Assembly (NCBI GenBank): GCA_948602995.1
Contig: CAPEBR010000052.1
Location: 1-29,113, forward strand
DNA: 29,113 bases
Reading direction: 5' to 3'
Origin: an uncultured Dorea sp.
GTDB taxonomy: Bacteria > Bacillota > Clostridia > Lachnospirales > Lachnospiraceae
Shown in pieces: positions 23,777 to 29,113 of the stretch. Within the stretch, counting starts at the first letter, position 1. Each line of letters starts with the position of its first letter. The position numbers were made by a program, and so were the translations under genes. The notes below the pieces were generated by a model that saw only the letters and a list, made by a program, of their open reading frames with translations, made no database searches and had not been told where the DNA came from.

Positions 23777-24970
23777 TTAATGTGCATCCAGCTGGTATCC
23801 GCCAGGAGACATGCCGAATTCGATATCACTTAAATATTCTACATTTTTCTTTTCCACATCGGAAAGAAGACTTTCACTAAATGAGTCTGGATTAATGGTT
23901 CCATTGTACCAGCTCTTACTGTTAAAGTAAGTCTGCAGCTCGTCAGACTTGAACAGGCGTCCGTGCCGTGCATAGATCTCATTTTTTGCATAATTAATCT
24001 CCTGCAGACTCAGTCCAGAGATGTCTGATTTGCCAAGAAGGCGGGAGCTGCTCTGGGGAAGTACATAATCAGAATTCCCGCTGGAGCCAGAATTCCTGCC
24101 AGAGCCGGAATTGGAGCTCGCCCTGGCAGCAGCCTTTGACTTCGCATCAAGGAATGCCGCAACCATATCATTTCCATCAGAATCATATACATAGATCGGA
24201 GATATGTACAGGTCATTTCCGCTGAAATGCAGACTGCCTTTGATGGAAATCTGATTGTTTGCGCTGACTGTATCCAGGAATCCCTCTGGAAGAATAGAGC
24301 TGTCAATGTATGCGTTGGTGGCATCCTCCATCAGGATCCTTTCGCCAGATTCATTCTGACCGTAAAAAGTCAGCTCGTTCTTCCACTGGAGAACCTTGCC
24401 GCCGCTTTTAGCGGTCTTCACCATACCCTCCATGGTCAGATCACTATTTTCCAGGAGATTGTAGTCTACATCTGATAAATCAACTTCCGTGTCGTCTTCA
24501 TTGCCGCTTGCGGGCTGAGGATCCGTGTCATCATCCAGATAGTCTTCAATCAGTGCGATATTCGGTGTGTTTGGCTCTTCTGATGGAAAGAAGACCGATT
24601 TGATTCCATATACAACCAATGCAACGATGGCAAAGGCAACCAAGAGGAACACAAGAATCACAACATGACCTTTCCCTTTGGGCTGTGAGGTTCCTGGCAC
24701 CGGGGGAAGCGTTCCCGGAGATGCATTCTGCTGGTTTGTGTCTGCCGCCTGAAATGGTGCAGACTGAGTTTCGGACTTTGGCATTTCCGACCCGGCATCT
24801 GTCCGGGCGCCGCATTCAGGACAAAAGAGGCTGCCGGCCTCTAGCGGGCATCCGCATTTCGGGCAGAAACCTGCCGGAGATGTGCCCTGCGGCTTTTCCT
24901 GCCCTTTTCCGCATTCCGGACAAAACATGGCATCGTCCGGAATCTCTGCATTACAAAATTGACATTTCAT
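23777..24970 (-). CDS. Zinc-ribbon, single-TM protein with C-terminal YARHG domain
   Basis: 397 residues from ATG 24970, which has GGAGG 6 nt upstream (an ATG two codons earlier abuts the ribosome site). Two zinc ribbons open the protein (CQFCNAEIPDDAMFCPECG and FCPKCGCPLEAGSLFCPECG), followed by a Q/P/T linker, one membrane helix (VVILVFLLVAFAIVALVVYG), an acidic segment and a predicted extracellular part. The end holds the YARHG domain (NEIYARHGRLFKSDELQTYF ... KSWY), an extracellular module thought to bind cell-wall material. It is first in a run with the amidase and serine hydrolase, so a role in sensing or organising the envelope is plausible but unproven. Confidence 0.85.
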   Translation of the reverse strand: MKCQFCNAEIPDDAMFCPECGKGQEKPQGTSPAGFCPKCGCPLEAGSLFCPECGARTDAGSEMPKSETQSAPFQAADTNQQNASPGTLPPVPGTSQPKGKGHVVILVFLLVAFAIVALVVYGIKSVFFPSEEPNTPNIALIEDYLDDDTDPQPASGNEDDTEVDLSDVDYNLLENSDLTMEGMVKTAKSGGKVLQWKNELTFYGQNESGERILMEDATNAYIDSSILPEGFLDTVSANNQISIKGSLHFSGNDLYISPIYVYDSDGNDMVAAFLDAKSKAAARASSNSGSGRNSGSSGNSDYVLPQSSSRLLGKSDISGLSLQEINYAKNEIYARHGRLFKSDELQTYFNSKSWYNGTINPDSFSESLLSDVEKKNVEYLSDIEFGMSPGGYQLDAH

Positions 24971-24992
24971 AAACATCCTCCCTACAGTTCCT

Positions 24993-25156
24993 TAGAGCGT
25001 GTTTGAAAATTGCTTTCTGCCAAATGTGCGTCACAAATTGTGGGGAATTTGCCCCAAATGAAGGAGGCGTAGTGGGCTACGCTGACTGAATGCGGGGCAA
25101 ATTAGCCGCAAAGTGGGGCGTGCAGGTGGCAGGAATGAATTTTCAAACATGCTCTA
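24993..25156. mobile_element. 164-bp MITE-like foldback element
   Basis: Terminal inverted repeats TAGAGCGTGTTTGAAAATT (24993-25011) and AATTTTCAAACATGCTCTA (25138-25156) match at 18 of 19 positions; the outermost TA on each side can be read as a target duplication. Inside are further pairs such as TTTGCCCC/GGGGCAAA. No reading frame of note. The central hairpin 25064-25089 is nearly the same as in the element at 22657. Confidence 0.8.
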
Positions 25157-25236
25157 GATCTTCTTCTAATATATGCATTCATTTTATTACTTTTTTCACG
25201 TTTCGTCAAATTATTTGAAGTTGGAGGGTATTATTC

Positions 25237-25327
25237 GTTACTGTTCACACAGGACTTTGCATTTACTGCAAAGTCCGTAAGAAAATGATTCAGGTGTGAG
25301 CAAATCCCATTCGCCAAGCGAATTTTC
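25237..25327 (+). repeat. Three-stem repeat element, copy 1 (3'-truncated)
   Basis: Begins GTTACTGTTCAC, then stem C (25252-25261 with 25267-25276, 10 bp), the conserved linker ending in ATTCAGGTGTGAG, and the left arm CAAATCC of stem B (25301-25307). The right arm of stem B and stem A are missing: the match ends about 25 bp before the HAD phosphatase stop. It is an inverted copy of 26157-26289 with about 70 bp nearly identical, so the pair flanks the phosphatase gene. Confidence 0.75.
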
Positions 25328-25350
25328 CAGCCCCTCCCTGAAAGCGGCTT

Positions 25351-26133
25351 TTAAATGAGTTGGGACAGTACGTCTTCGAGGACTTCTGGTACGGAGGCGG
25401 TTACATAATCCGCATAGTATGCAATTCCGGGCGCTGCATTTGACATCGCATAGCTGGTGCCTGCAAGTTCTAACATCTCGACATCATTGTACTGATCCCC
25501 GAATGCGATTCCGTCTTCTGGTGAGATGTGGAGGCGCTTCAGAAGGGCTTCTAAGGAAGACCCCTTATTTGCATCCGGGGCAATAAAGTCTATCCAGATA
25601 TTGCCGGAGGTTACAATCTTAATCTCAGAAGAAAAGAGTTTTTTAAAATATTCTCCGATCGCGTCAGTGCCTTTAAAGTCGCACATCGCGAGCTTAAGGA
25701 AAGGATCCTGTATCTCGAGGAGATCGGGAACGGTTTTAAGATCATAGTGAAGAACCTCTCGTACATGTTTTATATACGCTTCGTCTGTGGAGTCGGTGAA
25801 AATATCTGTCTCACAGGACAGGAGCGGGCGGCAGCCTTCGTATTTTTTGCCGGCCTCTATTATGGAAAGCCCCAGATCCCGTCCGATGTGTCCTTTTGCA
25901 ATAACCTCATCCTTGTAGACGCACAGGGAACCATTCTCCGCCACATAGGCAATGTCATCCTTTACCGGCTCAAACAGAAGGCGGAGGTTCTTGTAGGGGC
26001 GTCCGCTGGCAGCAACAAACAAGATTCCTTTCTTTTTTAATTCCAGGATGAGGTCAAAAATTGCCGGGTCAGGCATCTGGGCGCCGCCCTGCAGTAATGT
26101 ACCGTCAAGGTCGCTTGCAATATATTTTATCAT
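25351..26133 (-). CDS. Cof-type HAD-superfamily phosphatase
   Basis: 260 residues, family length. All four HAD motifs are present: DLDGTLL (nucleophile D8 and D10), SGRP (motif II), NKGSSLEALL (motif III lysine) and GDQYNDVEML (motif IV aspartates). The large C2B-type cap between motifs II and III is typical of Cof/YidA sugar-phosphate or FMN/phosphate-ester phosphatases. Mg-dependent, cytoplasmic. It stands alone, framed by inverted copies of a repeat element (25237 and 26157), and is divergent from rpiB. Confidence 0.9.
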   Translation of the reverse strand: MIKYIASDLDGTLLQGGAQMPDPAIFDLILELKKKGILFVAASGRPYKNLRLLFEPVKDDIAYVAENGSLCVYKDEVIAKGHIGRDLGLSIIEAGKKYEGCRPLLSCETDIFTDSTDEAYIKHVREVLHYDLKTVPDLLEIQDPFLKLAMCDFKGTDAIGEYFKKLFSSEIKIVTSGNIWIDFIAPDANKGSSLEALLKRLHISPEDGIAFGDQYNDVEMLELAGTSYAMSNAAPGIAYYADYVTASVPEVLEDVLSQLI

Positions 26134-26156
26134 GAATTAATCTCCTTTCATTTTTC

Positions 26157-26289
26157 GTTACTGTTCACTCCGTTCACAGTAACATTCGCAAATCCATCTA
26201 AAATTCGCTTCGCGAATAGGATTTGCTCACACCTGAATTATTTTCTTACGGACTTTGCAGTAAATGCAAAGTCCTGTGTGAACAGTAAC
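26157..26289 (-). repeat. Three-stem repeat element, copy 2 (complete)
   Basis: 133 bp with terminal inverted repeats GTTACTGTTCAC (26157-26168) and GTGAACAGTAAC (26278-26289). Stem A: 26157-26164 with 26176-26183 (8 bp). Stem B: 26189-26195 with 26219-26225 (7 bp). Stem C: 26250-26259 with 26265-26274 (10 bp). The linker between B and C is CTCACACCTGAAT-rich and conserved in the other copies. Flanks CATTTTTC and CGTTTTTC match 7 of 8, suggesting an aged 8-bp target duplication. It lies between the divergent phosphatase and rpiB genes. Confidence 0.8.
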
Positions 26290-26383
26290 CGTTTTTCATC
26301 TGAATCTTTTTGCAATGCCGGGTTGCACTTCGAATACTTACCTATTATAATATAAAAAGGAAATAAAAAAAAGGAGAAATAAT

Positions 26384-26830
26384 ATGAGAATAGGTATTGG
26401 AAATGACCATGCAGCGATAGAGATGAAAAATGATGTTGTAACATATCTGAAGGAAAAGGGGATTGAGGTTGTGAACTACGGAACAGATGAACCAGTGAGC
26501 TGCAATTACCCGGAGTATGGTGAAAAGGTCGGACGCGCGGTTGTGTCTGGAGAAGTGGATCTTGGAATCCTGATCTGCGGTACAGGTGTGGGAATCTCCC
26601 TTGCGGCAAATAAGGTGAAAGGCGTGAGGGCAGTTGTATGCTCTGAACCCTATTCCGCAAAGCTTTCAAGACAGCACAATAATACGAACGTCCTGGCATT
26701 CGGGGCTCGTGTGATAGGCATTGAGATGGCGAAGATGATCATTGATGAGTGGCTGAATGCAGAATTCATGGGCGGAAGACACCAGACAAGGGTAGATATG
26801 ATTATGGCAATAGAGGACAGGCCCTGCTAA
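26384..26830 (+). CDS. rpiB: Ribose-5-phosphate isomerase B (RpiB/LacAB family)
   Basis: 148 residues with AAAGGAG upstream. RIGIGNDHAAIEMK is the N-terminal substrate site (normally SDHAG); GILICGTGVGIS carries the catalytic C65 and the anion-hole GTGVG; SRQHNNTNVLAFGARVIG carries the conserved phosphate/ring-opening histidine. It interconverts ribose-5-phosphate and ribulose-5-phosphate in the pentose-phosphate pathway; a LacA/LacB-like or other sugar-phosphate isomerase role is possible. The gene ends directly before copy 2 of the 56-bp repeat. Confidence 0.9.
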   Translation: MRIGIGNDHAAIEMKNDVVTYLKEKGIEVVNYGTDEPVSCNYPEYGEKVGRAVVSGEVDLGILICGTGVGISLAANKVKGVRAVVCSEPYSAKLSRQHNNTNVLAFGARVIGIEMAKMIIDEWLNAEFMGGRHQTRVDMIMAIEDRPC

Positions 26831-26833
26831 AAA

Positions 26834-26889
26834 GGGACAGGTCATTTTTAATCTGGGACGGGGCATTTTTAAAAATGCCCCGTCCCCAA
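26834..26889. repeat. 56-bp interspersed palindromic repeat, copy 2
   Basis: Identical to 20834-20889. It starts 3 bp after the rpiB stop; its 32-bp perfect palindrome is 26855-26886. The next gene's AGGAG begins right after it, so it sits between two genes of the same direction where a hairpin could terminate or modulate read-through, or protect the rpiB mRNA 3' end. Confidence 0.85.
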
Positions 26890-26901
26890 AAGGAGAACAG
26901 T

Positions 26902-27159
26902 ATGGATGATAATTCAAGAAACCGGTTCCGGTATACAATTTATGTCCTGGCGGGCCTTTATCTGCTTCATACAGCGTATGGCCTTTTTAAAGGCTTGCCG
27001 AATGGCGTGGGCAATGAGAAGATTATTATAATTATTTCTATGATTGTATTTGTGGCTGCTGCGGTGATTATGATTGTTGTCGGGGTGAAGAAGGGGGTTC
27101 TGGAAGGCCGGCAGGAGAAAGAGGATGAGGATCTAGATGAGAAGGATGGGGAGTTTTGA
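26902..27159 (+). CDS. Small two-helix membrane protein
   Basis: 85 residues from ATG 26902, with AAAGGAG 7 nt upstream; the frame extends upstream through the repeat into rpiB but without a start of its own. Two hydrophobic segments are visible: YTIYVLAGLYLLHTAYGLF and IIIIISMIVFVAAAVIMIVVG, followed by a charged E/D/K tail. No family recognised. It may be co-transcribed with rpiB. Confidence 0.7.
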   Translation: MDDNSRNRFRYTIYVLAGLYLLHTAYGLFKGLPNGVGNEKIIIIISMIVFVAAAVIMIVVGVKKGVLEGRQEKEDEDLDEKDGEF

Positions 27160-27160
27160 C

Positions 27161-27181
27161 CAGGGGGATTTTAGCCCCCTG
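27161..27181. terminator. Hairpin between convergent genes
   Basis: CAGGGGG (27161-27167) pairs with CCCCCTG (27175-27181) around a 7-nt loop, right after the small membrane protein stop and 22 bp before the end of the convergent DUF1835 gene. No U-run follows on the plus strand, so terminator strength is uncertain. Confidence 0.45.
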
Positions 27182-27202
27182 ATGCTTTCGGAAGTTCCGG
27201 TC

Positions 27203-28093
27203 TTATATTGTGTTCAGGCATATTGTCCGCGCATATGTGCTCTTTGAATCTTCAACAACGCGGATTTTTCCCTGTCTGATATAATGTTCAATTCTCCGGG
27301 CATACCACCAGTCCCCGACGCCGAGCTGTGACTGGCCGAGAATATCTCCAATCAGCCGGGCTTCTTTTAATGGAGCGCCGGTCAGCCTTTCCCAGATTAG
27401 AAAATCGTAGAAATCTTCCGGAACACTGAGAAGCCTGCTATTCACTATGGCGCGAAGAGGGCTGTTTTCTTCGGCCAGAATACCCCATAGCGTGTTGTAC
27501 ATGCGAACTTCTTCTCCTGAAAGAGATCTTTCATGAGGTAAGAATCCGGCAAATTCTTCTGCAGAAACTTCATTCCAGCTTTGATAAGAAACAATATTTG
27601 TATCCCGGACTACGTACTCTGGAAGCTTTACTGCTGATATCTCATTTTTATAGTCCTTTAATATCTGGCACAGACTGTATAAGCCGCATCTTGAATAGGG
27701 GGCATCACTGTACCAGATCCGGACAGATTCTCCGTTGTCCAGAAATCTTTTCAGCCGGTATAATTCGTTTACATATGCGTCTCCTGCATTTTTCAGTTCT
27801 TGAATAGTCTCTTCATCCTGTTCCCACTGATTTTGCGCATACATGGAACCGATCAGCTCTTTGCGATAGGGGCTGTCCATTGGCTCTTTAATATTTCCTA
27901 TATCCATCATGAAGCCAAGACAGATGACTTCATCCGGCGTCCCCTCGACCCAGCCGGCAAAAGATTTCCTGGGCGGTGTCTTTTTTCCTGCCACCCATAC
28001 AGATACAGGGCCGTTTACAGTGCCTGCCACGAATTTATTTTTTGCGGCCTTCATAGAGCCGGCTTCGCTCTCGCCAAATAATACCTCAATCAT
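27203..28093 (-). CDS. DUF1835/DUF3658 domain protein
   Basis: 296 residues from ATG 28093, which has GAGGTGAT upstream; an in-frame ATG at 28114 would overlap the target duplication of a repeat and has no ribosome site. The N-terminal part (MIEVLFGESEAGSMKAAK ... VICLGFMMDIGNI ... VRIWYSDAPYSRCGLYSLCQIL) fits DUF1835, and the end (LLSVPEDFYDFLIWERL ... IGDILGQSQLGVGDWWYARRI) fits DUF3658. This pair is common in Firmicutes and of unknown function. Soluble, no signal peptide. A repeat element lies 26 bp upstream and may have displaced its promoter. Confidence 0.85.
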   Translation of the reverse strand: MIEVLFGESEAGSMKAAKNKFVAGTVNGPVSVWVAGKKTPPRKSFAGWVEGTPDEVICLGFMMDIGNIKEPMDSPYRKELIGSMYAQNQWEQDEETIQELKNAGDAYVNELYRLKRFLDNGESVRIWYSDAPYSRCGLYSLCQILKDYKNEISAVKLPEYVVRDTNIVSYQSWNEVSAEEFAGFLPHERSLSGEEVRMYNTLWGILAEENSPLRAIVNSRLLSVPEDFYDFLIWERLTGAPLKEARLIGDILGQSQLGVGDWWYARRIEHYIRQGKIRVVEDSKSTYARTICLNTI

Positions 28094-28433
28094 ATAAATC
28101 ACCTCGTAAAGCATTATAAGTTACTATTCACGGACTAACCGTCCGCTCATAGTAACGATTCGGGGCGGCATTCCGAGTTTTGCTACGCAAAAGCCGCCCC
28201 TCACACTTGAATCATGTTCTTATGGAATGCGCAGTTCAGCGCATTCCTGACCTGTGAACAGTAACCATTATAACACAGTATGTGTGAAAAATGGGAAACT
28301 GTTTTATTTAACAGGCAGATATTCTATAATGGAATTAGTGCGAGATTAGTATTTCGGACTGGCAGAATAAAAGGAGATATTTCACCGCCCCCGGAGAGGG
28401 CGGGAAAAATGACTTATCAGGGAGGGTGGTCAT
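28094..28433. other. Divergent intergenic region with repeat and 5'-leader
   Basis: 340 bp between the divergent DUF1835 and HD genes. It holds three-stem element copy 3 (28120-28265). The remaining 28274-28433 should carry the HD gene promoter and leader; a GC hairpin (CCGCCC...GGGCGG, about 28384-28401) lies 30 bp before the HD start. I do not recognise a riboswitch class. Confidence 0.5.
28120..28265 (-). repeat. Three-stem repeat element, copy 3, with 8-bp target duplication
   Basis: 146 bp, flanked on both sides by CATTATAA (28112-28119 and 28266-28273). Stem A: 28120-28127 with 28149-28156, plus inner CGGAC/GTCCG. Stem B: 28162-28169 with 28193-28200. Stem C: 28224-28232 with 28239-28247. 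Terminal GTGAACAGTAAC is at 28254-28265. Stems B and C have quite different sequences from copy 2 yet stay fully paired, while the linker CTCACACTTGAATCATGTTCTTAT is conserved. Confidence 0.85.
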
Positions 28434-29060
28434 ATGTTGCCTGCAAGAGAGGAAGCGGAGAAGCTTTTAGAAGAGGCGGAGAAATGTAATCCCGGGCCAT
28501 GGGGGAATCACAGCCGTGTAACTGCCCGCTGTGCAGAACAGATCGCAAAGAAATGCAGTGGCATGGATTCAGACAAGGCATATATACTGGGCCTGCTTCA
28601 CGATATTGGCCGGAAATTTGGCGTAAGGCATCTGGGGCATGTATCAGATGGCTATTCGTATATGATGTCCTTAGGGTATGACGAGGCGGCCAGAATATGT
28701 TTGACACATTCTTTTAACAGACATATAATAGATGATTATATTGGAAAGTTTGATACTACGGAGGAGGAGCTAAAAATAATCAGAGATGCCCTGGATAAGG
28801 TTCATATGGACGAGTATGACCGGCTGATCCAACTTTGTGATTCAATTGCCGGGGCAGAGGGGGTGATGGATATTGAGGAGAGAATGGGTGATGTAAAGAG
28901 ACGATATGGTGCGTATCCACAGGAAAAATGGGATTGTAATTTAAAACTCAAAGAGCATTTTGAGGAAAAAATGGGTAAGGATATCTACAGTGTGACGGCA
29001 GATTCCATTACAAATGATCTTTACGGAGATCTTGGTTATGGACATACGAGTTTACGGTAA
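28434..29060 (+). CDS. HD-domain phosphohydrolase
   Basis: 208 residues. NHSRVTARCAEQIA (H26) and LGLLHDIGRKFG (H56/D57) are the first metal ligands of an HD domain, and the later acidic residues in DRLIQLCDSIAG complete it. HD proteins hydrolyse nucleotides or phosphate esters with a divalent metal in the cytoplasm; the substrate is unknown. GGGAGG lies about 7-10 nt before the ATG. A weak inverted repeat ATTGC-AAAC/GTTTGCAAT (29068-29088) follows the stop and may be a terminator. Confidence 0.85.
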   Translation: MLPAREEAEKLLEEAEKCNPGPWGNHSRVTARCAEQIAKKCSGMDSDKAYILGLLHDIGRKFGVRHLGHVSDGYSYMMSLGYDEAARICLTHSFNRHIIDDYIGKFDTTEEELKIIRDALDKVHMDEYDRLIQLCDSIAGAEGVMDIEERMGDVKRRYGAYPQEKWDCNLKLKEHFEEKMGKDIYSVTADSITNDLYGDLGYGHTSLR

Positions 29061-29113
29061 TTAGGTAATTGCGAAACAAGTTTGCAATCTTGATTCCAAC
29101 AGGGTAAAAATCC

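Larger units (their letters stand above)
24971..25350. other. Repeat-filled intergenic region
   Basis: 380 bp upstream of the YARHG gene. It is largely occupied by the 164-bp foldback element and a truncated copy of the three-stem element. Only 25157-25236 is unique; it should contain the promoter of the YARHG-amidase operon, but the elements may also affect it. No gene seen. Confidence 0.6.

Noticed and set aside
26238..26699. Minus-strand 153-codon frame over rpiB
   Set aside because: Shadow of rpiB and the three-stem repeat; no ribosome site or domain.
25237..28265. CRISPR array from the repeated hairpin sequences
   Set aside because: Copies are far apart, in both orientations, and flanked by target duplications rather than regular spacers; no cas genes.
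28280..28433. Riboswitch in the HD gene leader
   Set aside because: Only one GC hairpin is visible; no conserved riboswitch core was recognised.
1..29113. tRNA or rRNA genes, integrase or full transposase
   Set aside because: None found by eye on either strand; mobile signals are limited to non-coding repeats.

Overview
The window looks like a chromosome segment of a gut-type Clostridia bacterium, most likely a Lachnospiraceae (Dorea/Blautia/Mediterraneibacter-like). This is inferred from strong AGGAGG-type ribosome sites, zinc-ribbon/YARHG and DUF1835 proteins, and several families of short palindromic repeats; no rRNA or marker gene is present to prove it. By eye the first ~17.1 kb is clearly AT-richer than the rest, which suggests an acquired island followed by older backbone.

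Region 1 (1-2.56 kb, accessory). A minus-strand AAA_14/DUF4143 ATPase fragment runs off the left edge and has lost its Walker A end at about 475. Next comes a two-gene plus-strand toxin-antitoxin module: an MqsR-like RNase toxin, then an antitoxin that joins an MqsA-type zinc finger and helix-turn-helix to a Panacea (DUF4065/SocA-like) domain. The promoter is flanked by two identical 11-bp palindromes, and a 19-bp hairpin lies between toxin and antitoxin. A related hairpin-plus-tail motif occurs on each side of the module.

Region 2 (2.57-17.1 kb, minus strand). A tightly packed, apparently single-operon surface-polysaccharide cluster of the Wzx/Wzy type. In transcription order: DUF1972 glycosyltransferase, GT4, GT2, Wzy-like polymerase, GT32, GT2, a GT-A-like transferase, Wzx flippase, DegT-type sugar aminotransferase, acyltransferase-3, ATP-grasp ligase, a degenerate DegT-like PLP protein, a possible 19-residue peptide, and an NAD-dependent epimerase/dehydratase. 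The acyltransferase gene has a run of ten Gs just after its start; nine would put the start in frame with the enzyme, so it looks like a phase-variable decoration gene currently OFF. No priming transferase or Wzz/Wze genes are in the window; a short coding remnant and non-coding DNA lie upstream (17.1-17.5 kb).

Region 3 (17.5-29.1 kb, backbone-like). Plus strand: an acidic hypothetical protein, a COG2509-type FAD oxidoreductase and a PfkB kinase. Minus strand: a zinc-ribbon/DUF4870-like membrane protein, then a YARHG protein, an amidase lipoprotein and a beta-lactamase-fold lipoprotein that look like a cell-envelope operon. Then a Cof-type HAD phosphatase (-), RpiB (+), a small membrane protein (+), a DUF1835/DUF3658 protein (-) and an HD-domain protein (+).

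Region 3 is crowded with short repeats of at least four families: a 56-bp repeat in two identical copies, a 164-bp and a ~160-bp TA-flanked foldback element that share a central hairpin, and three copies of a 133-146 bp multi-stem element whose stems covary and one of which has a perfect 8-bp target duplication. These repeats sit at gene ends and between genes, where they can act as terminators. One supplies the stop codon and last residues of the PfkB kinase.
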